DNA of 61,870 bases from an uncultured Lachnospiraceae bacterium (GTDB taxonomy: Bacteria; Bacillota; Clostridia; Lachnospirales; Lachnospiraceae), in contig CANQHZ010000008.1 in NCBI GenBank assembly GCA_947623805.1, positions 1 to 61,870 of the forward strand, written 5' to 3'. A program made the translations under genes and the position numbers. Below the pieces are notes generated by a model, which ran no database searches, was not told where the DNA came from, and saw nothing but the letters and a program-made list of their open reading frames with translations. Below are positions 45,172 through 54,509 of this stretch, in pieces; the stretch's first letter is position 1, and every line of letters begins with the position of its first letter.

Positions 45172-46457
45172 CAAAATTATCCATTATCGTACCAGTATAT
45201 AACGTGGAGCAATACCTTCCCGCCTGCCTCAACAGTATATTGGCACAGACTTTAACCGATATTGAAATCATTTGCGTAGACGACGGTTCTACAGACCAAA
45301 GCCCTGCCATTTTGGATGAGTATGCGGCAAAAGACAATCGTGTGCATGTCATCCATAAAGCCAACCGTGGATACGGTCATTCAATGAATGTGGGAATGGA
45401 GGCGGCATTAGGAGAGTATATCGGAATCGTGGAGAGCGATGACTGTATATTGCCCAATATGTATGAAACACTCTATGCCGCAGCGAAAGACAATGACTTA
45501 GACTTTGTAAAATCAGATGTCATATTTTGGTGGGAAACATTGCAATATACCTGCGAATACCACAGAGAGGACTTAAATGAGTATTACGGAAAAGTGTTAA
45601 ATTCCTCTGACAGAAAGCGATTCTTTCAATTTTTTATGAATACATGGACAGGTATATACAAGAGAAGTTTTCTGATGGAAAACAACATACGCCACAATGA
45701 AACGCCAGGCGCCGCATACCAGGACAACGGATTTTGGATACAGACGCTGTCATTTTGCGAGAGTGCTATGTGGCTTAAAGACGCTTTCTACCTGTACAGG
45801 CAGGATAATCCACTGGCTTCAATAAAAAGCAAGGGTAATGTTATGGCGATGGTCAGGGAGTATGAATATGTTTCAAGAATATTGGAAGGAAAACACAAAT
45901 GGTATGAACTGGACATCTGTAATTACTATAGGATTTTTCGCCACAGAGGCGTATTCTTGCGCATTGCAGATGAAATGAAACGGGGCTACTGTGACGTAAT
46001 CATCAATGATTTTAAAAAATATCAAAGGCTTGCGTCTGAAAATACAGGTCTATATGAATGGCTTGAGAAAGTGCGTGCCAATCCTGACAATTTTTGTGCA
46101 GAGTTTATCCATGCGAAACGGGAAACGCTGCGAAAACTGGAATGTACTAATCATATTATTATTTACGGGGCAGGCTGGCTTGGACAGACTGCAATGCGCA
46201 TTATCGCCTGCCAGGGTATGCAGGGAAAAATAAAGTGTTTTGCTGTATCGACAGGAAAAACAGCAGAGGGTGTCGGAAATCTTTCGGTAAGATGCATAGA
46301 TGACTTAGTACAATACAAAAACAATTCGGTTGTAGTTATGGGAGTAAGAGAGCATTCAAAATCGTACTATGAAATGAAAGAACAGTTAAAAATTCTGGGA
46401 TTTATGAACATAGTAGATTTATCGCAGCTTACGAACTACTTCTATTATATATATTGA
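45168..46457 (+). CDS. GT2 glycosyltransferase with C-terminal Rossmann-like module
   Basis: The 429-residue protein shows KLSIIVPVYNVEQYLPACLN, IICVDDGSTDQSPAILDEYA and GIVESDDCILPNMYETL (acidic metal site), then the module at about 325-425 (IIIYGAGWLGQTAMRII). ATG 45168 follows TGGAGG and overlaps the preceding stop by 4 bases. Local base composition is somewhat richer in GC than in earlier genes, which may mark a different origin. Confidence 0.85.
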   Translation: MTKLSIIVPVYNVEQYLPACLNSILAQTLTDIEIICVDDGSTDQSPAILDEYAAKDNRVHVIHKANRGYGHSMNVGMEAALGEYIGIVESDDCILPNMYETLYAAAKDNDLDFVKSDVIFWWETLQYTCEYHREDLNEYYGKVLNSSDRKRFFQFFMNTWTGIYKRSFLMENNIRHNETPGAAYQDNGFWIQTLSFCESAMWLKDAFYLYRQDNPLASIKSKGNVMAMVREYEYVSRILEGKHKWYELDICNYYRIFRHRGVFLRIADEMKRGYCDVIINDFKKYQRLASENTGLYEWLEKVRANPDNFCAEFIHAKRETLRKLECTNHIIIYGAGWLGQTAMRIIACQGMQGKIKCFAVSTGKTAEGVGNLSVRCIDDLVQYKNNSVVVMGVREHSKSYYEMKEQLKILGFMNIVDLSQLTNYFYYIY

Positions 46458-46480
46458 TATTATCAAAAAGGAGTCGAAAT

Positions 46481-47197
46481 ATGAACATAGCGCTTATTAT
46501 AGCAGGCGGTTCGGGGCAGCGTTTGGGACAGGACATCCCAAAACAGTTCATCAACGTATACGATAAGCCTGTGCTGGTATATACTTTGGAAAGTTTTCAA
46601 AGACATCCGCAAATTGACGCGATTGAACTGGTTTGCCTTGACGGCTGGCATGATGTCGTCAAAGCCTATGCAAAACAGTTTAATATTGACAAGCTCAGAT
46701 GGATTGTTTCAGGCGGAAGCACAGCGCAGGAATCAATCCGTGACGGTGTGTATAATCTTGACGGAAAATGCAGCGCGGATGACATTATCATCATTCATGA
46801 CGGTATTCGACCGCTTGTGGACGACAGTGTTTTGTCGGATGTCATTATCAAATGCACACAATATGGAAATGCCGTGACAGCGCTGCCATATAATGAACAA
46901 ATTTTTGTGGCTGACGATGATAAATCAACAACACACTATATCCCGCGTGAGACACTGCGCAGGGTGGCTACTCCGCAGGCATACCTGTATGGCAGACTGA
47001 ACAGGGCATATCATGAGGCTTATGAAAGAAAAGTCGGAATTTATGGCTCCTCATATACCAACACGATGATGGTAGAGCTTGGGGAAACGCTGTATTTTGC
47101 GGCAGGATCGGACAAAAACATCAAAATCACCACGAAAGAAGATCTTGAGTTGTTCAAGGCGTATTTAAAAATGGAAAAGGATAAGTGGCTAAAGTAG
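46481..47197 (+). CDS. IspD/TarI-family cytidylyltransferase
   Basis: The 238-residue protein has the family motif ALIIAGGSGQRLGQDIPKQF. IIIHDGIRPLVDDSVLSDVI, PRETLRRVATPQAYLYGRL and an aspartate-rich end (GSDKNIKITTKEDLELF) follow. The family makes CDP-methylerythritol or CDP-ribitol. In a glycan locus with glycerophosphotransferases a TarI-like CDP-polyol role is more likely than isoprenoid synthesis. AAAAGGAG precedes ATG 46481. Confidence 0.82.
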   Translation: MNIALIIAGGSGQRLGQDIPKQFINVYDKPVLVYTLESFQRHPQIDAIELVCLDGWHDVVKAYAKQFNIDKLRWIVSGGSTAQESIRDGVYNLDGKCSADDIIIIHDGIRPLVDDSVLSDVIIKCTQYGNAVTALPYNEQIFVADDDKSTTHYIPRETLRRVATPQAYLYGRLNRAYHEAYERKVGIYGSSYTNTMMVELGETLYFAAGSDKNIKITTKEDLELFKAYLKMEKDKWLK

Positions 47198-47206
47198 GAG
47201 GGGACT

Positions 47207-48274
47207 GTGAGGCTTTTAGAGAGTGAAATGTACATGGAGGATGTTCGATATGTGGCGGAGTGCAGTTTGCCGTGGGACAAGCTTCAGGATAAGAAGCTCC
47301 TGATTACTGGAGCCTGTGGAATGATTGGTAGTTTTGCCATTGACGTGCTGATGAAGAAAAATCAGTCCAGTGGCCTGCATTGTAAGATTTATGCATTAGG
47401 GCGAAACAGTGATGCAGCAAGCGTACGGTTTGCACGTTATTGGGATGATCCGCAGTTTGTTTTTATATGCCATGACGTGAATTTCCCTCTGGAGGAAAAG
47501 ACGCAGGAGGATTTTAATTACATCATCCATCTTGCAAGCTGTACACATCCGATGGCATATGCAAGATATCCTGTTGCCACAATCGCTGCCAATATATTTG
47601 GAACTGATTATTTATTAAGATATGCAGCCGCACATAATGCGCAGCGGTTCATTTTTGCCTCATCAAATGAGATTTATGGGGAAAATAGGGGTGACGTTGA
47701 ATTTTTTACGGAAACATATTGTGGATATATTAATTCAAATACACTTCGGGCAGGCTATCCGGAGAGTAAACGATGCGGTGAGGCGTTGTGTCAGGCTTAT
47801 CTGACAGAAAAGGAAGTTGATGTTGTAATCCCGCGTTTTACACGTACATATGGTCCAACCATGCTTGCATCCGATACGAAGGCAGTTTCCCAATTTATTT
47901 TGAAAGCAATCAAACGTGAACCGATTATTTTAAAAAGCGAGGGAAATCAGTACTATTCTTATACTTATGTGGCGGATGCGGTATCGGGACTTTTTACTGT
48001 GATGTTATGCGGGCGGTGCGGGGAGGCTTATAACATCGCGGACAGTAAAGCGGATATTCGGTTAAAAGATTTGGCAAAAATGGCCGCTGAAATCAGCCGT
48101 ACGCAGGTTCTGTTTGAAATTCCTGATGCTGTTGAAAGAGCAGGTTATAGTACGGCAACTAAGGCTCGGCTCGATGGAAGTAAGCTAAAAGGGCTTGGCT
48201 GGAATATGAAATATGACATTTCGACAGGAATAGGGCGGACAATAGAGATTCTTAGAGAAGTATCTAACATGTGA
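47207..48274 (+). CDS. NAD-dependent sugar epimerase/dehydratase
   Basis: GTG 47207 follows AGGAGGGG; the product has 355 residues. It is an extended SDR with LLITGACGMIGSFAIDVL, IIHLASCTHPMAYARYP, FASSNEIYGENRG and the catalytic-type Y in GYPESKRCGE (YxxxK replaced by P-E-S-K after GY), then PRFTRTYGPTM. It could act on the CDP-sugar or CDP-polyol made by the preceding enzyme. Specificity is unknown. Confidence 0.78.
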   Translation: MRLLESEMYMEDVRYVAECSLPWDKLQDKKLLITGACGMIGSFAIDVLMKKNQSSGLHCKIYALGRNSDAASVRFARYWDDPQFVFICHDVNFPLEEKTQEDFNYIIHLASCTHPMAYARYPVATIAANIFGTDYLLRYAAAHNAQRFIFASSNEIYGENRGDVEFFTETYCGYINSNTLRAGYPESKRCGEALCQAYLTEKEVDVVIPRFTRTYGPTMLASDTKAVSQFILKAIKREPIILKSEGNQYYSYTYVADAVSGLFTVMLCGRCGEAYNIADSKADIRLKDLAKMAAEISRTQVLFEIPDAVERAGYSTATKARLDGSKLKGLGWNMKYDISTGIGRTIEILREVSNM

Positions 48275-48338
48275 CTGTAGACAGACAGCAGGCACAGGAA
48301 ACAGGCAATCAGACAAAACGGAAAGGCAGATAAAAACA

Positions 48339-49550
48339 ATGGATATTAATGTGTTAAGGGAAAAACTGAATAGCTCACAACACATCTATTTGTATGGGGC
48401 AGGGCTGACAGGAATAAATTACCTGCAGCGTTTGAGGCAGTGTCTTCCCAGCCATTCGATTGAAGGCGTTATTGTGTCAAGGAGAGAAGGAAATCCCGAA
48501 AAAATAGGAGGGCTTCGTGTAATGCCGCTTTCAGGGCTTGATGTGAGGAAGGAAGATGCATTTTTTTGGATTGCGGTAGGCGAAATGCACCAAAAAGAGA
48601 TTATTCAGGGACTGGAAGCTTCAGGTTACAGCAGGTATGCTGTTTTAAATCAGGAAATTATGGAAAAGCTTTATATGTTGGAAAAGCACGAATTTACTGA
48701 TAGGCGCCAGTTTGCGGATAAAGTTCTTTTTCTCCTTGCGGGTTATAAAGAATTTCTTTGGAAAGATGTATTTGAAAGATTGGAGAATTATTTACCTGAG
48801 GATGTTGAAGTCTGTATCCTGTCTTCTGGATTAAAAAATGAATGGCTGGTAACATTTGCCGAACAGAAGGGCTGGTCTTATTTAAGTACGATCTACAATT
48901 CTGTTACTATGATACAGAATATTGCAATGGAATATTATCAGCATGCCCAATGGATTTATAAGATGGACGAGGATATATTTCTTACAGAAGGAACGCTGGA
49001 ATCCATGCTTAAGACATTTATCAGAGTTCAGGAGCTGGAACCATGCAATGTTGGCGTAGTGGCGCCATTGATTCCCTTAAACGGATACGGATATATAAGG
49101 ATTTTGGATAAGCTTGGGATGCGAAATACATATGAAAAGAGATTTGACAAGGTATTGAGCGGAGGATATCCCGTAAAAAAAATTGAGTCGGACATTGATG
49201 CTGCGGCATTTATGTGGGGGGCGACAGGGGATCTCCCCAAACTGGATGAATTGAACCGAATTTTTGCAGAAAGCAATGAATACAGTTTCTGCAATGTGCG
49301 CTTTAGTATAGGCTGCATCCTTTTTAGCAGAGTATTTTGGGATAAAATGGGTGGAGCCTATCCATATGGAACAGGTCAGCCTGGTGATGTTGGGGAGGAT
49401 GAGGTACATTTGTGCGCCCGCACGGTTTTGAAATCGCATGTACTGGTTGTTGATGAAAGCAGCGTTGTTGGTCATTTTTCTTTTGGCCCGCAGACGGAAG
49501 GGATGAAAAGCTACTATGATACGCACCATGAACTTTTTGAAATGCAGTAG
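48339..49550 (+). CDS. GT2-like glycosyltransferase with N-terminal Rossmann-like module
   Basis: Of 403 residues, about 1-100 are the module (HIYLYGAGLTGINYLQRL). The remainder is a GT-A-like domain: VEVCILSSGLKNEWL, WIYKMDEDIFLTEGTLESM (acidic site) and GEDEVHLCARTVL toward the end. The family is divergent and the donor cannot be predicted. Confidence 0.7.
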   Translation: MDINVLREKLNSSQHIYLYGAGLTGINYLQRLRQCLPSHSIEGVIVSRREGNPEKIGGLRVMPLSGLDVRKEDAFFWIAVGEMHQKEIIQGLEASGYSRYAVLNQEIMEKLYMLEKHEFTDRRQFADKVLFLLAGYKEFLWKDVFERLENYLPEDVEVCILSSGLKNEWLVTFAEQKGWSYLSTIYNSVTMIQNIAMEYYQHAQWIYKMDEDIFLTEGTLESMLKTFIRVQELEPCNVGVVAPLIPLNGYGYIRILDKLGMRNTYEKRFDKVLSGGYPVKKIESDIDAAAFMWGATGDLPKLDELNRIFAESNEYSFCNVRFSIGCILFSRVFWDKMGGAYPYGTGQPGDVGEDEVHLCARTVLKSHVLVVDESSVVGHFSFGPQTEGMKSYYDTHHELFEMQ

Positions 49551-49570
49551 AAGGGGAGTTTGCAGGAAGC

Positions 49571-50878
49571 ATGAATGAGATAGGTGTCATTATTTGTAAT
49601 TACAACAAGGCAGATTATGTTGTGGAATGTGTGGAAAAGGTAATCAACCAGACATTCAAAAATCTGGATATTTATGTCGTGGACAATGCATCCACGGATG
49701 AATCTGTACCAAAACTGCGCAATCGTTTTGGAGATACCATAACTGTTATTGTAAATTCAGAGAATATTGGTGGTTCCGGCGGGTTTTATACAGGCATAAA
49801 AAAGGCGGAGGAGCTAGGCTACAAGTTTATCATGCTGATTGACAATGATGCAATGTTAGATGAGCGCGCTATAGAATGTCTTTATGAATACTTGAAAACG
49901 CATGATGATGTAGGTTTTTGTGGCGCGGAAACACTGAATATGCATTATCCTGAATTGTATCAGGATTTTGGTGGACGGCTTGATTTTGAGAGCTTTTATA
50001 TGAAAGGAATTATGGCAAAGTCACATATGCTTAAAATTCCTGTGGCGATGGAAGCCGATTATGTGGCAAGCTGCGCCCTTTTGTGCAGAATGGAGGCAGT
50101 GAAAGCTGCCGGTGGAATGCCAAAGGAAAATTTTATCTATTGGGATGACGTAGAGATGTGTACACGGTGTCGGATGGCGGGATACAAGGTTGTCGTGTTA
50201 AGCGCTGCAAAGGCATACCATGATATCTCTGGTGCAGGACCGCAGAATTTGTTTCTGGCATATTATGCAAACCGAAACAGATACCGTTTTTATACAAAAT
50301 ATCTGCCGGAAGAATGTTTGGATGCATTTTATGACAGTGTGACGCAAGAGCTGTTTTCCAAGCTTTACGGTTGTCCGCCCAAAAATCTTGTGCCGACAAT
50401 GATGACAAGGTGGAATGCGTGGGATGATTTTGCTCATGGAATTACGGGAAAGGCAAAAGAAGGAATTATTGGAATATTTATACCGGAAAACAGTCCGCTT
50501 AGACAGCGTCTTTTGGAGTGGAATACGGTTTTAATTCATATGCCGCAACATGATGCTGAAGATTATCAGTCATTGAATATTGTGCTGGATTATTTTTCAA
50601 AAATTAATAATCAAATTGAGGTTACGGTAGTTTTTTCACCAGAAGGTTATGACCTCGGCAGCTTTGACGCGTTATTTCGGCTGTGCAGACATGTGACAAA
50701 GGTAAGTGAAAACATTTTGCCATGGTATTACATTGATGGCTATAAAAATTGGATTGGCAGTGAACGGGACTATTATTATTTTACGGCGTTTGATAGGGCA
50801 TTAGCGCAGTTTAGGAAGATGTACAGACCATATTTTGAGGAGAGGAAGAAGGAGCTGAGGGATGATGGGGAGTCTTGA
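49571..50878 (+). CDS. GT2 glycosyltransferase (rhamnosyl/galactofuranosyl-type)
   Basis: The 435-residue protein opens IGVIICNYNKADYVVECVE. YVVDNASTDESV, NSENIGGSGGFYTGIKKA and FIMLIDNDAMLDERAI follow; the NIGGSGGF motif is typical of the GlfT2/WbbL-like subgroup. WDDVEMCTRCRMAGYKVV is the acceptor-side block. It overlaps the next gene by 17 bases. Confidence 0.82.
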   Translation: MNEIGVIICNYNKADYVVECVEKVINQTFKNLDIYVVDNASTDESVPKLRNRFGDTITVIVNSENIGGSGGFYTGIKKAEELGYKFIMLIDNDAMLDERAIECLYEYLKTHDDVGFCGAETLNMHYPELYQDFGGRLDFESFYMKGIMAKSHMLKIPVAMEADYVASCALLCRMEAVKAAGGMPKENFIYWDDVEMCTRCRMAGYKVVVLSAAKAYHDISGAGPQNLFLAYYANRNRYRFYTKYLPEECLDAFYDSVTQELFSKLYGCPPKNLVPTMMTRWNAWDDFAHGITGKAKEGIIGIFIPENSPLRQRLLEWNTVLIHMPQHDAEDYQSLNIVLDYFSKINNQIEVTVVFSPEGYDLGSFDALFRLCRHVTKVSENILPWYYIDGYKNWIGSERDYYYFTAFDRALAQFRKMYRPYFEERKKELRDDGES

Positions 50879-53144
50879 GAAGACGGAAAAAGCGAAAGCG
50901 CTTTTGCGGGAATTTCCGAAAGGGACGTTAATCTGGTATCCTTTTGAGAAGGAAAAAAAAGCGCTATGCGTAGGCGGCAAAAACTTCCGGATAGAAGAAC
51001 TGCTCCGGGAAAAAGGGCTTGACGTAATGGCTGTTCGCGCGGAGGATTTATTAGAAAACGATATCTTGGATAATATTGCAGGAAAATATGATTATGCCGT
51101 AGGAATTGGTGTTATCGAGCGCTGCGCTGTACCCGCGAAACTGCTTAGCGGTATGAAAAAGGCTTTAAAAAGCGGCGGCAAGCTTCTTTTAGGAACGGAT
51201 AACAGGCTGGGGCTGCGGTATTTCTGCGGCGATCATGAGGATTATACAGGCAGGGCATTTGATGGGCTTGAGAATTATCATGGGATAACCCCACAGGGGG
51301 TGGACAGTTTGGACGGGCGCAGTTATTCAGCCGCCGAAATCGAAAGATTTTTATCAGAATCAGGATTGAAAAATTGGAAAAGGTATTCTGTATTTCCGAA
51401 TCTTGATTATCCCCAAATGTTGTTTGCAAACCATTACTTTCCGAAAGAAAATTTGGAGCTTCGGATTATTCCAAGGTATGGACACAAGGAATCGGTATTC
51501 CTGAAGGAAGAATATCTGTATGGACAGCTTGTGGAAAATGGTACACTACATGAATTTGCAAATGCATATCTTTTTGAATGTATTAATGAGGAAAAGAGTG
51601 ACAAGACAGGATTTTCAAAGGCATTGCAGGTAACGCTCTCCTTAGATCGTGGGAGGGAACGCGGACTCGCCACGATAATAAATGAGGATGAGACCGTTGA
51701 AAAAAAGGCGCTTTTTGCTGAAGGTATTCCACATATCCGTGCGCTGGCAGAGCATGACGTGGATTTGAGAAACCACGGTATTCCGATGGTGGATTCAGAG
51801 CTTATTAATGATACATATGTTATGCCTTTTGTTGACGCGGATACAGCACAGCTCCATTTACAGAGGCTTTTGAAGAAAGATAAGGAAATGTTTATTCGTG
51901 AGATGGATGTATTTCGGGAGTATATTCTAAAATCGTCAGAGCCAGTGAAAGCGGCAGACAGGAACATGCCAGATGAACAGTGTTATAAGAGAGCATATAT
52001 TGACTTGGTACCGTTGAATGCGTTTTACGTGAAAGGAAAATACCTGTTTTATGATCAGGAATTCTGCATGGAAAATTATCCAATTAACATGGCTGTAATG
52101 CGTATGGTTGATTTAATATACAGGGGACATTCGGAATTGGAAAAAATTCTTCCAAGAACTTTTTTTCTTGAAAGATACGGGCTCTCAAAGAATTGTAACA
52201 AACTAATGCAGTATTCTGACGACTTTATGGTCTGGCTGCGGCATCTGGATGTTTTAAGGGAATTTCGAAGGCAGACAGAACAAGATATGGAAACGCTTAA
52301 TGCCAATCGCCTTGCAATGAATTATTCCGCGGGAGAATATCAAAGGCTGTTTGTGAATATTTTGGACGGGCTTGAAAACAGGAAATTGGTGTTGTTTGGA
52401 TCAGGGAAATATGCTTATAAGTTTGTCGAACTTTTTGGTAATGAGTACAAAATAGAAATGATTTTGGATAATAATGCAAAGCGCTGGGGAGACTGCGTGG
52501 AAGGCATTAAGGTGTCAGCACCAGAAGAACTGGAAGGTATGGATGCCGAAAGCTATAAAGTCATTATATGTATTAAGGAATATGGACCTGTTTTAAAACA
52601 AGTAAAGGAACTGGGAGTGAAACATTATGGAATTTATACCCTGGATTTTGAGAGACCGCGGGAAGAGGTGCTAAAAGGAAGGCGGATTAGTGGATTTTCA
52701 TGCGGCGAAATTCATAAACGATATCATATTGGATATGTGGCAGGCGTATTTGATTTGTTTCACATTGGACATTTGAATTTGCTTCGGCGCGCAAAAGAGC
52801 AATGTGATTATCTGATTGTAGGAGTGGTAAGCGATGAGGGAGTACGCAAGAATAAACATACGGAACCGTTTATCCACTTTGAAGAACGTTTGCAAATGGT
52901 GAGTGCCTGTCGGTATGTGGATGAGGCTGTAAAGATACCGTTGTTATATTGCGATACTGCTGACGCATACAGGAAATTTCGGTTTGACGCGCAGTTTTCC
53001 GGAAGTGATTATGAACACAATACGGCATGGCTCAAGAAACAGGCATTTTTAAGGAGCAGGGGCTCGGAGATGGTGTTTTTCCCATATACAGAAAGTACAA
53101 GTTCTACAAAAATTAAGGGATTGATTGAAAAAAAGCTGATGTAA
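50862..53144 (+). CDS. Multidomain methyltransferase-Rossmann-cytidylyltransferase protein
   Basis: The 760-residue protein combines three recognisable parts. About 30-190 is a SAM methyltransferase-like domain (YDYAVGIGVIERCAVPAKLL, KALKSGGKLLLGTDN). About 505-595 is the shared module (KLVLFGSGKYAYKFVELF, MILDNNAKRWGD). About 625-760 is a TagD-like cytidylyltransferase (GYVAGVFDLFHIGHLNLLRRA, ending SSTKIKGL). The 200-500 stretch is helical with no known motif. The order suggests one enzyme that activates a polyol phosphate and also modifies the glycan. Start ATG 50862 or 50865 overlaps the previous gene. Confidence 0.75.
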   Translation: MMGSLEKTEKAKALLREFPKGTLIWYPFEKEKKALCVGGKNFRIEELLREKGLDVMAVRAEDLLENDILDNIAGKYDYAVGIGVIERCAVPAKLLSGMKKALKSGGKLLLGTDNRLGLRYFCGDHEDYTGRAFDGLENYHGITPQGVDSLDGRSYSAAEIERFLSESGLKNWKRYSVFPNLDYPQMLFANHYFPKENLELRIIPRYGHKESVFLKEEYLYGQLVENGTLHEFANAYLFECINEEKSDKTGFSKALQVTLSLDRGRERGLATIINEDETVEKKALFAEGIPHIRALAEHDVDLRNHGIPMVDSELINDTYVMPFVDADTAQLHLQRLLKKDKEMFIREMDVFREYILKSSEPVKAADRNMPDEQCYKRAYIDLVPLNAFYVKGKYLFYDQEFCMENYPINMAVMRMVDLIYRGHSELEKILPRTFFLERYGLSKNCNKLMQYSDDFMVWLRHLDVLREFRRQTEQDMETLNANRLAMNYSAGEYQRLFVNILDGLENRKLVLFGSGKYAYKFVELFGNEYKIEMILDNNAKRWGDCVEGIKVSAPEELEGMDAESYKVIICIKEYGPVLKQVKELGVKHYGIYTLDFERPREEVLKGRRISGFSCGEIHKRYHIGYVAGVFDLFHIGHLNLLRRAKEQCDYLIVGVVSDEGVRKNKHTEPFIHFEERLQMVSACRYVDEAVKIPLLYCDTADAYRKFRFDAQFSGSDYEHNTAWLKKQAFLRSRGSEMVFFPYTESTSSTKIKGLIEKKLM

Positions 53145-53248
53145 AGAAAACTTGGATAAATACAGGATGATTGTTGACAGAATGTATTTTCTAATTATTC
53201 AGAACAGTGGCTGGGCATTAAGGCAGCTGAGTTTTAGAGGAGGTCTAT

Positions 53249-54493
53249 ATGAACGTTAGTTACCGCAATACCTATATGATTGATACGAAAAAACCAGCAG
53301 GAGGAATAAGGGACTTAAAAAATGCGGGGATTCAGAATTTAATGCTCTGTATTTCGGCATGGCTTTGGCCGCCAGAAGAAGAACAGGAGGAAATGCCAAG
53401 GTGGGGGGGGAAGAAAAATGTGCGCAAACGGGAGACACCAGATACGATAAAGAATCGTTATATGGATATGATTACAGCCTGCCGAAGAAACGGGATAGGG
53501 ATATCGGTTTTGTATGCGCCGCGCTTTTCACGAAAAAAAGATAAACCCTGGCTGCAGGATTACATAACGGACATGATGCTAGAATGTATCGAATTTTGCA
53601 AAAGAGCAGGGTGTCCATATCTGATTGTCGGCATGCCTGAAAAAGATTATGATTATATTGGTTTTTATGGAAAGCTTTCTGCAAAAGCGCGGGAAGCGGG
53701 AATAATGATATTGTTGATTAATCAAGCGGAGGATTTTGCGGGACATTTGGTACGAGGCGCTTTATGTGAATCACATGCTGTGGTAGAGCTGATAGACCAG
53801 CTGAATCACGATGCGGGAAATAATGTATTCGGATTCTGTCTTGATATGGGTGTCTGCAATATCTGTGGGAATGACGTGCAAAGTTTTATCAATACGCTTG
53901 GGAACAGGCTAAAGGCTGTGATATTGCGTGATAATGATGGACATCATAACACTGCGCAGATGCCGTTTACCTGTGCGCATGGGGAAAGCCTTGCAACTGA
54001 TTGGATAGGGTTAATCAGAGGTCTTCGTGATATATGTTTTCAGGAAGAACTGATTGTTGATTTTACGGATACACTGGCTGTATTTTCACCACTCCTGCGC
54101 CCGACACTGTTTCGCCTTGCCTGCGAAGTCGGGAATTATATTAAATGGCAGATCCAGCTAGAGCAGAATTTGAAAAAGTATAAATCAATCGTCCTGTTCG
54201 GTGCCGGCAATATGTGCAGGAATTATATGAAATGTTATGGCGGAAAATATCCACCTCTCTTTACCTGTGACAACAATCCCAAGCTCTGGGATACGGAGTT
54301 TGAGGGACTTACTGTAAAAAATCCGGAGGAATTAAAGAATCTTCCCGATGACTGCGGTGTCTATATCTGCAATATATACTACCGCGAGATTGAAACACAA
54401 CTTAGGGAAATGGGAATCAAAAACATAGAGTATTTTAACGATGAATATATGCCGACATTTTATTTTGACAGGCTGGAGCGTGACGAAGAATAG
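53249..54493 (+). CDS. Sugar-phosphate isomerase/epimerase-like TIM barrel with C-terminal Rossmann-like module
   Basis: The 414-residue protein has a xylose-isomerase-like barrel, with PYLIVGMPEKDYDYIGFY, GFCLDMGVCNICGND and LRDNDGHHNTAQMPF giving the metal-site side chains. The module follows at about 310-405 (SIVLFGAGNMCRNYMK, FTCDNNPKLWD). A G8 tract at 53403 encodes a WGGKKN loop near residue 55 that sits in a lysine/arginine-rich insertion. TTAGAGGAGG precedes the start. Confidence 0.75.
   Translation: MNVSYRNTYMIDTKKPAGGIRDLKNAGIQNLMLCISAWLWPPEEEQEEMPRWGGKKNVRKRETPDTIKNRYMDMITACRRNGIGISVLYAPRFSRKKDKPWLQDYITDMMLECIEFCKRAGCPYLIVGMPEKDYDYIGFYGKLSAKAREAGIMILLINQAEDFAGHLVRGALCESHAVVELIDQLNHDAGNNVFGFCLDMGVCNICGNDVQSFINTLGNRLKAVILRDNDGHHNTAQMPFTCAHGESLATDWIGLIRGLRDICFQEELIVDFTDTLAVFSPLLRPTLFRLACEVGNYIKWQIQLEQNLKKYKSIVLFGAGNMCRNYMKCYGGKYPPLFTCDNNPKLWDTEFEGLTVKNPEELKNLPDDCGVYICNIYYREIETQLREMGIKNIEYFNDEYMPTFYFDRLERDEE
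53403..53410 (+). repeat. Poly-G tract, G8 (tract E)
   Basis: Eight Gs after GT at codons 52-54 of the isomerase-like gene. Present length is in frame; loss or gain of one G would truncate the protein early. Confidence 0.85.
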
Positions 54494-54509
54494 GTAAAGG
54501 AGATTAGCT

